Assembly (NCBI GenBank): GCA_003451675.1
Contig: DMCY01000097.1
Span: 1 to 53,239 of the forward strand
Direction of reading: 5' to 3'
Origin: Candidatus Atribacteria bacterium
Lineage (GTDB): Bacteria > Atribacterota > JS1 > SB-45 > 34-128
Length of the DNA stretch: 53,239 nt
The translations under genes and the position numbers were made by a program. The notes under the pieces were generated by a model. It ran no database searches, had not been told where the DNA came from, and saw only the letters and a list, made by a program, of their open reading frames with translations. Below, in pieces: positions 16,995 through 26,142 of this stretch. How positions within the stretch are numbered: position 1 is the first letter of the stretch; each line of letters begins with the position of its first letter.

Positions 16995-18775
16995 GTAATC
17001 TTGCCCAGAGAAAAAAAGAATTTGAAGGAGCCAAAGACCCAATTACTTTTGCGGTTATTTATAATAGATTACTTACTATTAATAGAGAAATGGGTATTAC
17101 TATGATTAATACTTCGATTTCACCAATTTTTGCCGAAGTTCATGATTTTTCCTGTGCTATTTGTGATTGGGACAATAGAATTATAGCCCAGGTTGATGGT
17201 GTACCTTCACATACTGCTTCTGCTATGGAAGCAGTTAAAGCAATAGCAAAGGAATTTGGCAGTGATATTCATCCTGGTGATATTTTTGTAATGAATGATC
17301 CTTATCTGGGAGGCACTCACCTTGCGGATATTACCATTATGAAACCAATTTTCTATAATGGAAAACTACAATTTATTTCTATAAATAGAGCTCATCACGG
17401 AGATGTAGGGGGTTTAGAACCTGGTTCTTATTGCCCAACAGCAACAGAATTATTTCATGAAGGGATTAGGATTCCACCCTTAAGAATATATAAAAATGAA
17501 AAACCCATAGAGGATGTGGTGAAAATGATTAGAATTAACACCAGAATGCCTGATGCTTTATGGGTAGATATGAAAGCTCAAGTTGCCTCTTGCCGGGTAG
17601 GAGAAAAGAGAATATTAGAATTAATCGAAAAGTACGGAGAAAAGAAAGTTAGAGAGACCATAGAAGATATTCATAAATATGCAGAAATGAGAATGAGAAC
17701 TGAGATTGAAAAATTAGTAGATGGAGTATACACCGGCGAAACTTTTTTAGATTCAGATGGATTTACCGATGATCCTATAAAGATTAAAGTAACTATTAGT
17801 ATTAAAGAAGATGAAGCATTTGTAGATTTTAGTGGTTCGGATAAACAAGTAACTGGTTTTGTAAATTCTCCTTTGGCCAATACTGAAACATGTGTATATG
17901 TTGCTTTTCTTACTACAGTTACTACCCCGGATATTCCTCATAATCAGGGGGTATATCGGCCTATTAAAATTTATGCGCCTGAAGGGAGCATAGTTAACCC
18001 TAAATTTCCTGCGCCAGTGGCATCATGTACTTTAGATACTGCCTGCGCAATTTTAGAAGCCTGCTGGAAAGCCCTTGCTCAAATAATTCCGGAAAAAGTT
18101 CCTGCCGGGTGGAATAGATGGAATGGACCCACCATTACAGGTATTGATCCCCGAAATAACGAGTTTTATGTTATGTTTGGTTTTAATGGGTTTGGAGGAG
18201 CTGGAGGAATGTATGGGATGGATGGTCGTCATTACATTGGTGATGGAATTGATTTGGGAGGATTAATTGCTCCCAATATAGAAACTAATGAAGTTGATTA
18301 TCCTCATGTTACTGAATTTAACGAATTTACAACAGATTCCTGTGGAGCAGGAAAATACAGAGGTGGGTGTAGTGCTAAATATAAAATAATTTTATATGAT
18401 AAAAATCCAACTCTTGTAATGTTTGGAGACGGAAAATATAACCCTCCTTATGGGCTTTTTGGCGGAAAACTAGGTTCATGTAACCTTGCTTTTATAAATG
18501 AAGGAGAAAAAAACCAAAAAGAGCTTAAGGCAAAAGAATCAGTGAAGCTAAAAAAAGGTGATACATTTACATCTTATCCTTCCGGAGGTGGAGGCTGGGG
18601 TGATCCTTTCGAGAGAGATGCTGAATTAGTCAGAGAAGATGTGTTAAATGAAATTGTTTCCCAGGAAAGTGCATTACAAGATTATGGGGTGGTACTTGAA
18701 GGAAATAATTATGAAATTAATTGGAAAAAAACTAATAAGTTGAGAAATATTGGAGGAAATAAAAAAAGTGGATGA
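16991..18775 (+). CDS. hyuB: Hydantoinase/oxoprolinase family subunit B
   Basis: A 594-residue partner of HyuA. Family features are DPITFAVIYNRLLTINREMG near the start, the segment GDIFVMNDPYLGGTHLADIT around residue 95, INRAHHGDVGG around 130, and the glycine-rich YPSGGGGWGDPFERD near the end. Length is usual (530-600). Translation is coupled to hyuA (four-base overlap), and the next gene begins inside its last codons, so the three are made together. Confidence 0.88.
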   Translation: MSNLAQRKKEFEGAKDPITFAVIYNRLLTINREMGITMINTSISPIFAEVHDFSCAICDWDNRIIAQVDGVPSHTASAMEAVKAIAKEFGSDIHPGDIFVMNDPYLGGTHLADITIMKPIFYNGKLQFISINRAHHGDVGGLEPGSYCPTATELFHEGIRIPPLRIYKNEKPIEDVVKMIRINTRMPDALWVDMKAQVASCRVGEKRILELIEKYGEKKVRETIEDIHKYAEMRMRTEIEKLVDGVYTGETFLDSDGFTDDPIKIKVTISIKEDEAFVDFSGSDKQVTGFVNSPLANTETCVYVAFLTTVTTPDIPHNQGVYRPIKIYAPEGSIVNPKFPAPVASCTLDTACAILEACWKALAQIIPEKVPAGWNRWNGPTITGIDPRNNEFYVMFGFNGFGGAGGMYGMDGRHYIGDGIDLGGLIAPNIETNEVDYPHVTEFNEFTTDSCGAGKYRGGCSAKYKIILYDKNPTLVMFGDGKYNPPYGLFGGKLGSCNLAFINEGEKNQKELKAKESVKLKKGDTFTSYPSGGGGWGDPFERDAELVREDVLNEIVSQESALQDYGVVLEGNNYEINWKKTNKLRNIGGNKKSG

Positions 18776-19907
18776 AATTAAAAAAATTGCAGTATTAGGA
18801 GCTGGCAATGGCGGATTTATGTGCGCAGCTGATCTTGGCAATCAAGGATATAAAGTAGCACTTTATGATGCTCTTCCTGGTAAAATTAAGGGAGTTTCAA
18901 AGTATGGTGGCATAGAGGTATTAGATATTAATTCCAGACAAACTGGGGTATTTGGTAAGGTAGCTTTAACCAGTGAGGATATAAGAGAAGTTATAAAAGG
19001 TGCTCAAGTTATACTTAATCCTGTACCATATTTTGTTACTGAAAAATATGCGAAATTAGCTGCTCCTTATCTTAAAGAAGGACAAGTAGTTATTTCCCTT
19101 GGTAAAGGTGGTGCTTCACTTACCTGGGCAAAGGTGCTTAGAGAAGTGGGAATAACAAAAAAAATCTACCTTGCAGATTGTAATACATTACCTTATGGGG
19201 CATCTAAAATAGGAGACCATCAAGTGCGTTTGGAAGCAAGGACCCAAAATTTAATAATTGCTTCTTTTCCCGGTAAAGATATAGATTATGTATATCCTAT
19301 CTTTACCACTCTATTTTCACCTAAAAATGGATATACTGTTAGAAAAGGTAAAAATGCAATTGATACCTTACTTGTTGATTATAATGCTATAACTCATACC
19401 CCTCCCATGATATGTAATGCAGCAAGGATTGAATCAGGAGAAAAAGATTTTCATCTTTTTGGGGTGAAAGAAAATACTCCTGCGGTGGTAAATTTAATGA
19501 AAAAAGTTGATCGAGAAAGAATGGCGATTGGGGAAAAATTAGGATTAAAGCAATATACATTAGAAGAAGAAATTCGAATAGTTAAGTGGAATCGTGGCGG
19601 AGTTGATAAAGTACTTCCAATTTATGAGGCTATACATACACCGTTCTTAGAAATTTGTGAAGGACCATTTACTTTAGAAGCCCGGCAACTTACAGAGGAT
19701 ATACCTTATGGATTAATAACTTTTTCTTCTTTAGGAAAGATGTTAGGAGTACCAACTCCGGCAAGTGATGCTATTATAACAATTGCAGAGGCTCTTTTAG
19801 ATAGAGATTTCTGGAAAATAGGGAGAACTGTAGAAGAATTAGGTTTTGATTCATCTTGGTCATTAGATCAATTAAAACAATACCTTGAAGAAGGTAAAAT
19901 AAATTAA
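18768..19907 (+). CDS. NAD(P)-dependent opine/octopine-type dehydrogenase
   Basis: About 380 residues. The N-terminal KIAVLGAGNGGFMCAADLGNQG is a Rossmann NAD(P) site, and the C-terminal half (residues about 190-370) has the all-helical octopine/nopaline dehydrogenase fold pattern with NAITHTPPMICNAARIE holding the likely catalytic His. I chose GTG at 18768 because GGAGG lies 11 bases before it; a TTG at 18750 would add six residues but lies before that ribosome binding site. Opine dehydrogenases join or split an amino acid and a 2-oxo acid. Between a hydantoinase and a carbamoyltransferase it may release a 2-oxo acid for the downstream IorAB. The true substrate is unknown. Confidence 0.78.
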   Translation: MDEIKKIAVLGAGNGGFMCAADLGNQGYKVALYDALPGKIKGVSKYGGIEVLDINSRQTGVFGKVALTSEDIREVIKGAQVILNPVPYFVTEKYAKLAAPYLKEGQVVISLGKGGASLTWAKVLREVGITKKIYLADCNTLPYGASKIGDHQVRLEARTQNLIIASFPGKDIDYVYPIFTTLFSPKNGYTVRKGKNAIDTLLVDYNAITHTPPMICNAARIESGEKDFHLFGVKENTPAVVNLMKKVDRERMAIGEKLGLKQYTLEEEIRIVKWNRGGVDKVLPIYEAIHTPFLEICEGPFTLEARQLTEDIPYGLITFSSLGKMLGVPTPASDAIITIAEALLDRDFWKIGRTVEELGFDSSWSLDQLKQYLEEGKIN

Positions 19908-19918
19908 GGAGGCAAGAA

Positions 19919-20920
19919 ATGAGAAAATTAAAAGGAAGAGATTTTTTAGGAATTAGTGATTTTACAGCTGAGGAAATTCAATTTATGATTAATGTTGCAA
20001 AACGTTTTAAGGAAGATCGTAGAATAGGCAAATCACATAAAGTTTTAGAGGGAAAAGCTTTAGGAGGAATTTTTGAAACACCTTCTACCAGAACCAGTAC
20101 TTCTTTTGAGACTGCTATGACTCATTTAGGTGGGCATATGATGTGGTTAGGACAAGATCGTTTATGGGTAGGAGAAGCGGCTGAAGAAGATTGGCATGAT
20201 ACTATTAAAACTCTTGATAGAATGGTAGATGGTATAGCTTACCGTCCAGTTGGACGAGCAAGATTAGATTCAGCTGCAAAATATTCCGAAGTTCCAGTAA
20301 TTAATGCCTCTTGCCCTATTGAACATCCTACCCAGGCTTTAGCTGATGCAATGGTTATGCAGGAGCATAAAGGTGATTTAAGAAGGTGCAAAGTAGCTTT
20401 TTTATGGGGATATAGGGCAGCTAATCCTCCAGCAGGGCTTACCAATTCAACAATGTTAATGGCTGGAAAAATTGGTTTTGATTTAACTATAGCTTGTCCG
20501 GAAGGTTTTGATCCTGATATGAATATTAAAAAGATAGCTGATGTACAAGGAGAACTAACTGGTAGTAAAATTAATATTGTTCGTTCTTATGAAGAAGCTG
20601 TCAAAGACGCAGATTTTATTAATATCTATTCTTGGGTATCTCCGGAAGTATTTGCCGAAGGATTAAAAACTCATTTTCAAGGAAACCCCGAATTTGAAAA
20701 GAAAAAAGCAAAATTAAAAGACAAATGGTGTGTTACAAAAAAAATAGTCGATATGGCTAAAAAAGATGTTAATGTAATGCATTGCTTGCCAGTTTCCAGG
20801 AATTTTGAAGTAACCAGCGAGGTTTTAGATGCTTCAAACTCGATAATATTTGATGAAGCTGAAAATAGAATGTATACTATTGAAGCTATTTTAGCTATTT
20901 TATTAGGAGGAGTAGTGTAA
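19919..20920 (+). CDS. Ornithine/aspartate-type carbamoyltransferase, YgeW-like
   Basis: A 333-residue transcarbamoylase. The carbamoyl phosphate loop is TPSTRTSTSFETA near residue 58, HPTQALADAMVMQEH is the second binding loop near 135, and MHCLPVSRNFEVTSEVLD near 285 is the region that contacts the amino substrate. The HCLP motif is kept but its surroundings differ from true ornithine enzymes (VSRNFEV rather than the usual AHRG). This and the neighbours (molybdenum hydroxylase, SsnA-like amidohydrolase) recall the YgeW enzymes of anaerobic purine breakdown. It probably runs in the catabolic direction, releasing carbamoyl phosphate; no carbamate kinase is in the window. No arginine biosynthesis genes are nearby. 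Confidence 0.8.
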   Translation: MRKLKGRDFLGISDFTAEEIQFMINVAKRFKEDRRIGKSHKVLEGKALGGIFETPSTRTSTSFETAMTHLGGHMMWLGQDRLWVGEAAEEDWHDTIKTLDRMVDGIAYRPVGRARLDSAAKYSEVPVINASCPIEHPTQALADAMVMQEHKGDLRRCKVAFLWGYRAANPPAGLTNSTMLMAGKIGFDLTIACPEGFDPDMNIKKIADVQGELTGSKINIVRSYEEAVKDADFINIYSWVSPEVFAEGLKTHFQGNPEFEKKKAKLKDKWCVTKKIVDMAKKDVNVMHCLPVSRNFEVTSEVLDASNSIIFDEAENRMYTIEAILAILLGGVV

Positions 20921-21051
20921 ACCTAGTTGAATATTTTTAAAGCTCAATCTCTTTAATTTTAATTCAGTTTATATATGGAATAGGTAAAGGTAATAAAGTA
21001 ATTAATTTAAGTAAAAATGTATTGTTTTTGCTTTTTGGGAGGTATTGTTAA

Positions 21052-21891
21052 ATGAAATATTTGTTTCCTAAAAGTATAAAAGAAGCATTAGAATATATCT
21101 TATCTGAAAAAGATTCAAAATTTATAGCAGGGGGGACTGATTTAATTATTCAAATATCAGATGGTTTTATTATTCCTCAAGTACTCATTGATCTTTCTCA
21201 GATTGAAAAATTAAAAAAAATAGAAAGAACTGAAGAAGGATTTAAAATTGGTGCAGCTGTTACGTTAGAAGAAATCGCTTCTTCAAAATTTCTACCTCAA
21301 TGCTTAATTCAAGGCGCAAAATCTATAGGTTCGCCTCAGATTCGTAATTTAGGAACTATTGGTGGAAACATTTGCAATGCTTCTCCTTGCGGCGATATTC
21401 TAGCTCCAATAATTGTTCTTGAAGGTGAATTAATTCTTATTTCCCCTTATGGTGAACGTGAAGTTCCAGCAAAGGATTTTTTTATTGGACCTAAAAAAAC
21501 TATTCTTGCAAAAAACGAGATCTTAACAGAAATAGTTTTTAAAAAATTATTTTTGAATGAGAGAAATTCTTCTTTTAGAAAGATAGGGAAAAGAAATGGT
21601 CAAACAATTTCTCAGGTAAATGTTGCAATTTGGTTAAAAAAAAGGGAAAAAAGTAATGAAATTGAAGATATTCGAATAGCCGTTGGTTCTGTTGCTCCGA
21701 TACCTCTAAGATTAGAAAAAGTGGAAATATTCCTTAAAGGAAGGACCATTAATCAAGAAATATTAAAAGACGCGTTGAAAGTGATAGATGAACAGATTAA
21801 ACCTATTTCTGATGTAAGAGCTTCCGAAAACTATCGAAGAATGGTGATTGGTTCACTTTTTCAAGATGCATTTAAAGAAATTTATAAGTAG
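21052..21891 (+). CDS. xdhB: Xanthine dehydrogenase-type hydroxylase, FAD subunit
   Basis: A 279-residue medium subunit that passes electrons from the iron-sulfur subunit to an acceptor. FAD-binding motifs are FIAGGTDLIIQ near residue 25 and GTIGGNICNASPCGD near 103. The C-terminal domain has IRIAVGSVAPIPLRL and ISDVRASENYRRM. It starts a new set 131 bases after the carbamoyltransferase, with GGGAGG upstream of the ATG. The order FAD, FeS, molybdenum is standard. A remnant of a second copy lies at 10594-10813. Confidence 0.88.
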   Translation: MKYLFPKSIKEALEYILSEKDSKFIAGGTDLIIQISDGFIIPQVLIDLSQIEKLKKIERTEEGFKIGAAVTLEEIASSKFLPQCLIQGAKSIGSPQIRNLGTIGGNICNASPCGDILAPIIVLEGELILISPYGEREVPAKDFFIGPKKTILAKNEILTEIVFKKLFLNERNSSFRKIGKRNGQTISQVNVAIWLKKREKSNEIEDIRIAVGSVAPIPLRLEKVEIFLKGRTINQEILKDALKVIDEQIKPISDVRASENYRRMVIGSLFQDAFKEIYK

Positions 21892-21931
21892 CTAATAAAA
21901 TTTATTTATTCAAGATTTAGGGGAGGTAAAA

Positions 21932-22414
21932 ATGGTTATAGAATTTACCTGTAATGGTGAAATGAAGAAAGTTGATGTGCCAGCTGATATGCGTGCAATT
22001 GACCTTCTTCGGGATGTATTAGGATTAACGGGAACGAAAGAAGGATGTGGTAAGGGAGAGTGTGGTGCTTGTACCATCTTACTTGATGGGAAACCAGTAC
22101 CTTCTTGTCTTTTATATGCCTCAAAGTTAAATGGTAGAAAAGTACAAACTATAGAAGGAGTTGCTGAAAAGGATGGAAAATTAAATCCTATACAAGAAGC
22201 CTTTATAGAAGAGGGGGCAATTCAATGTGGATTTTGTACACCAGGGATGATTCTAAGTTCAAAAGCTCTTCTTGAACAGAATCCTCAACCAAACGAGAAG
22301 GAGATAAAAGAAGCACTTAGCGGAAATATTTGTAGATGCACAGGATATACTAAAATTATAAAAGCAGTAAAACATGCCAGTGTAAAAGTAGCAAAGGAGA
22401 AGGGAAATGAGTAA
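21932..22414 (+). CDS. xdhC: Xanthine dehydrogenase-type hydroxylase, 2Fe-2S subunit
   Basis: A 160-residue iron-sulfur subunit with two 2Fe-2S clusters. The plant-ferredoxin-like cluster is in GCGKGECGACTILLDG (residues about 37-53) and the second in QCGFCTPGMILSS with GNICRCTGYTKI. It carries electrons from the molybdenum site to FAD. Its end overlaps the large-subunit start by eight bases. Length and motifs are fully typical. Confidence 0.92.
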   Translation: MVIEFTCNGEMKKVDVPADMRAIDLLRDVLGLTGTKEGCGKGECGACTILLDGKPVPSCLLYASKLNGRKVQTIEGVAEKDGKLNPIQEAFIEEGAIQCGFCTPGMILSSKALLEQNPQPNEKEIKEALSGNICRCTGYTKIIKAVKHASVKVAKEKGNE

Positions 22415-24689
22415 AGAAAAATTTACTATGGTTGGGAAAGTAGAAAGAAGGGTTGATGGTTATGACCTGGTAACGGGTAAAGTAAAATTTACTGGAGACC
22501 TGAAATTCTCTGGTATGCTCTATGGATATGCGCGTCGTGCTAACGTAGCCGCAGGGAGAATTAAAAAAATCGATTGCTCAGGCGCTCTTGCTATTCCTGG
22601 GGTGGTTACTATTCTTTTTGCTAATGATATTCCTGGTCCCAATATTATCGGGATTCTTCCTCCTTTTGACCAGCCACTCCTCGCTTCTGAGGAGATTCGA
22701 TATGAGGGAGAGTCAATTGCCTTAATAGTTGCTAAAACAAAAGCTGTAGCAAAATCTGCTGCTGCAAAGATTATTATAGAGATAGAGCCTTGGGATCCTA
22801 TTCTTAATGTTGATGAAGCATTAAAAGAGGGTGCGCGAAAGATTCATCCTCAAGGAAACATTATCTTTTCCAAAAAACTCATAAAAGGTGATGTTGAAAA
22901 AGGTTTTGAAGAGGCGGAAGTTGTAGTGGAGAATACCTATAATACAGGATTTCAAGAACATGCTTATCTTGAACCAGAAGCAGTTTGTGCTGTTCCCATG
23001 GGAAATGGGAGGATTACGGTTTATGCTTCCTGCCAATCACCTTTTCATCTTCGAACCCATATATCAGCAAATTTAAATGTTCCTGCATCCCAGGTAAAAG
23101 TTATTCACGCACATACAGGAGGTTCATTTGGAGGGAAAGATGATGTAGCTGCTGAAATTGGTTCATTAGCTTCTATTGCTGCTGTCAAATTAGGAAAACC
23201 GGTGATGATAGCGCATGATCGCGAAGAATCAATTATAGGTTCAAACTTACGACATGCCTCACGCATTCATTATAAAACAGGTGCTAAGAAAGATGGTACA
23301 ATAGTGGCTCGAGAAATTGATATTCTTCTTGATGGAGGGGCATACGCTTCTGAGAGTCCCTTTGTAGTTATGAAGGCTTTAATTCATGCTGCCGGTCCTT
23401 ATAATATCCCCCACGTTTTTGTAAAATCTACTGCAGTATATACTAACAAAACATACTGTGGTGCTATGCGCGGTTTTGGTGTTCCTCAGGTTACCTTTGC
23501 TTCGGAATCCCAAATAGATGAATTAGCTGCAGCTCTTAAGATGGATTCCCTTGAACTTAGATATAAAAACGGTCTTCGTCCCGGTGATGCAACTGCTACA
23601 GGTCAGGTATTTAATCAGTCAGTTGGTTTGATAGAGACTATTAATAGAATTAAAGAGAAAAGAAAACATCCTCACTTAAAAGGAAAATTGAATGATAGTC
23701 GTTGGCTTTATGGTACTGGTTTTTCTTGTATGCTTCAGGGAATTTCTAATGGAGCAGAGGGTATTGATGTAGTTGGGGCAAGTGTACAGATGAGTCAGGA
23801 TGGAAGCGTGCTTATTGGAGTTGGGCTTACTGAAATGGGACAAGGTTCTCATACAGTCTTTGCACAAATTGCAGCAGAGGTTTTGGGAATTACTATAGAT
23901 AAGATTACTGTTAAGCAACTTGATACTGATTCTGTTCATGATTCTGGTGCTACTGTAGCTTCTCGTAGTACTACCGTTGGTGGAATGGCTGTATTTAAAG
24001 CAGCGCAGGAGGTGAAAAAATCGTTAGTCAAAATGGCATCTTTAATGTTTAAGGTTAATGAAGAGCAAATTATTTTTAAGGAAAATTTTGCTATCCTCAA
24101 AAATGACGATTCTGCCCGCATTCCCCTTAAAGAAGTTGCTACTGCCGCTTATTGGACTGGATTTCCTCTTATGAATTTAGCTTTTTCTAAGGCTCCTGAA
24201 GCAAATTATGACCATGAAACCCATCAGGGGAATATTTATATTGCTTATAATTTTGGTACCCATATGATGGATATTCGTGTTGATCGATTTACTGGGAGGG
24301 TAGAGGTACTAAGACATATTGCTTCCCATGATGTAGGAAAGGTTATAAATCCTTTAGGGGTTGAAGGTCAAGTAGAAGGTGGTTCACTTATGGGTTTTGG
24401 TTTAGCCCATATGGAAAAAATTATCTATCAAGAAGGCCATATTATTAATGCAAATTTAGCCGATTATGCTGTGCCAACAGTTAAAGATAGGATCCCTACG
24501 GAAACAATTTTAGTAGAAGATTATAACCCTACAGGGCCGTTTGGCGCTAAGGGGGTGGGCGAACCTCCAGTAGCAGGTACTGCAGCCGTTTTTGCCAATG
24601 CGGTTGCAGATGCTACCAGAATACGTTTTAGGTCATTACCTATAACTCGTGAAGACATATTAAAGAGGATTACTGCAATTAAAAAATAG
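22407..24689 (+). CDS. xdhA: Xanthine dehydrogenase-type hydroxylase, molybdopterin subunit
   Basis: A 760-residue molybdenum-cofactor subunit. Landmarks: GSFGGKDDVAAE near residue 240, CGAMRGFGVPQ near 352, EMGQGSHTVFAQIAAE near 480 and GPFGAKGVGEPPVAG near 710, whose Glu is the expected catalytic base. The family hydroxylates purines and related heterocycles with water. The yqeC-mocA-yqeB operon suggests a cytosine dinucleotide cofactor and a labile selenium ligand. The neighbouring carbamoyltransferase and SsnA-like protein favour a purine or hydantoin-like substrate, but nicotinate- or purine-type cannot be told apart here. Confidence 0.88.
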   Translation: MSKEKFTMVGKVERRVDGYDLVTGKVKFTGDLKFSGMLYGYARRANVAAGRIKKIDCSGALAIPGVVTILFANDIPGPNIIGILPPFDQPLLASEEIRYEGESIALIVAKTKAVAKSAAAKIIIEIEPWDPILNVDEALKEGARKIHPQGNIIFSKKLIKGDVEKGFEEAEVVVENTYNTGFQEHAYLEPEAVCAVPMGNGRITVYASCQSPFHLRTHISANLNVPASQVKVIHAHTGGSFGGKDDVAAEIGSLASIAAVKLGKPVMIAHDREESIIGSNLRHASRIHYKTGAKKDGTIVAREIDILLDGGAYASESPFVVMKALIHAAGPYNIPHVFVKSTAVYTNKTYCGAMRGFGVPQVTFASESQIDELAAALKMDSLELRYKNGLRPGDATATGQVFNQSVGLIETINRIKEKRKHPHLKGKLNDSRWLYGTGFSCMLQGISNGAEGIDVVGASVQMSQDGSVLIGVGLTEMGQGSHTVFAQIAAEVLGITIDKITVKQLDTDSVHDSGATVASRSTTVGGMAVFKAAQEVKKSLVKMASLMFKVNEEQIIFKENFAILKNDDSARIPLKEVATAAYWTGFPLMNLAFSKAPEANYDHETHQGNIYIAYNFGTHMMDIRVDRFTGRVEVLRHIASHDVGKVINPLGVEGQVEGGSLMGFGLAHMEKIIYQEGHIINANLADYAVPTVKDRIPTETILVEDYNPTGPFGAKGVGEPPVAGTAAVFANAVADATRIRFRSLPITREDILKRITAIKK

Positions 24690-24721
24690 AAAAACTAATA
24701 TCAGGAAAGGAAGATAATCTT

Positions 24722-26116
24722 ATGGCAGATATTCTTATAAAGAATGGATTAGTTTTAACTTTTGAGAAAGATACCCTTTCAGGAGAGATTATTGAAAAGG
24801 GTGCAGTAGCAATTAAAGGGAATAATATTCTTGAAGTAGGAAAAAGTTCAGATCTTGAGGCAAAATATAAAGATATGGATAAAATTATTGATGCCTCAGG
24901 TAAAATTGTAATGCCTGGTTTTATTATTATTCATACTCATATGCCTTATGTTTTAGGACATAATATGCCGGTTGATGTTACTCAACTAAGAAGTTTTTGG
25001 GATATGCTACAAAAAATGGGTTGGGAATGGCTTGAGGATCTCATTACAGAAGAAGGCGTATATGCAGCTACCAAATATGCAAGTATGAAAATGTTAAAAA
25101 CTGGTACTACTACTGTATGTGAATTAGTTGAAGCTCCCAATGCCTTACCCGGACCTCTTAAAGCTAGTGCAAAAGCAATAGAAGAAGTGGGAATACGTGC
25201 CCAAGTAGGATATGAGATAACTGAAAGAATTCCTGGTATATCGATTTTAGAAAAACTCGATCGAGGAATGGCTGAAAAAGGCTTTCAAGAAAATCTTAAT
25301 TTTCTGACTAAATATCCTGCTAATAAGGACAATCGGATTCAGGGGAGATTAGGCGTACATACTGCCTATACTAATTCAATTGAAACTTTAAAAAAAGCAC
25401 GAAAGATTGCCGATGAATATAATTGTGGAATCCAGATTCATATTGCTGAAATACCTCGTGCTTTCTTGATAGAAAAATACGGAAAATCAGCTCCCATGCT
25501 TCTTGAAGAAGTAGGATTATTGGGACCAGATATAGTGGCTGCCCATTGTATTGATTTATCAGATGAAGATTTAGAAATTTTGGCTCGTAATAAAGTAAAT
25601 ATTGCTCATACTCCGATGACCAATTCCTTAGGAGGAAATGGTGTAGCCAGAGTTCCAGAAATGATAGATAAAGGAATTAATGTAAGTTTGGGTCATGACT
25701 GCTTTTTTACTTTAGATGCTTCAGAATATATAAGATATGCTTATCTTGTACATAAAGCTTATAGGGCTAATCCAGCTCTTATTCCTCCTTTCCAAGCCCT
25801 TGATTTTGTTTTGAGTAATGCTGCTAGTGCCCTTGGTTTGGGGAGTAAAATAGGCAGTCTATCTCCTGGCAAAAAGGCAGATATTATCATTATTAACCCT
25901 GATATACCGACACCGATTATTCCTTCTTCGGTAATTTCATATTTTACTATGACTTTTCAAGGTAAAGATGTTGAAAGTGTTTTAGTGGATGGGAAATTAG
26001 TAGTAGAAAATAGAGAAATAAAAACTGTAAATGGAGAAGAAGTAAGAAAAGATTGCATAAAACAAGCAAAAATTCTTTGGAAGAAGAATGGAGTTAGTAT
26101 AAAAAAAATAGATTAA
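24722..26116 (+). CDS. ssnA: Amidohydrolase/deaminase, SsnA-like
   Basis: A 464-residue metal-dependent hydrolase of the TrzA/AtzB/guanine deaminase group. Metal ligands: HTH near residue 71 (PGFIIIHTHMPY), His in IQIHIAE near 240, His in VAAHCIDL near 275, and Asp in LGHDCFF near 328. The residue before the first HxH is Ile (IIIHTH), where most relatives have Asn. SsnA-like proteins accompany anaerobic purine-degradation genes. Set 33 bases after the molybdenum subunit in the same run. It may open or deaminate a ring product; the reaction is inferred from family and place only. Confidence 0.8.
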   Translation: MADILIKNGLVLTFEKDTLSGEIIEKGAVAIKGNNILEVGKSSDLEAKYKDMDKIIDASGKIVMPGFIIIHTHMPYVLGHNMPVDVTQLRSFWDMLQKMGWEWLEDLITEEGVYAATKYASMKMLKTGTTTVCELVEAPNALPGPLKASAKAIEEVGIRAQVGYEITERIPGISILEKLDRGMAEKGFQENLNFLTKYPANKDNRIQGRLGVHTAYTNSIETLKKARKIADEYNCGIQIHIAEIPRAFLIEKYGKSAPMLLEEVGLLGPDIVAAHCIDLSDEDLEILARNKVNIAHTPMTNSLGGNGVARVPEMIDKGINVSLGHDCFFTLDASEYIRYAYLVHKAYRANPALIPPFQALDFVLSNAASALGLGSKIGSLSPGKKADIIIINPDIPTPIIPSSVISYFTMTFQGKDVESVLVDGKLVVENREIKTVNGEEVRKDCIKQAKILWKKNGVSIKKID

Positions 26117-26142
26117 GAGAGAAATAAATAAGGGGTGAAGAT

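Noticed and set aside
19919..20920. Biosynthetic ornithine carbamoyltransferase (argF)
   Set aside because: No arg genes are nearby, the ornithine-side motif differs, and the gene is inside a catabolic run; YgeW-like is the better fit.
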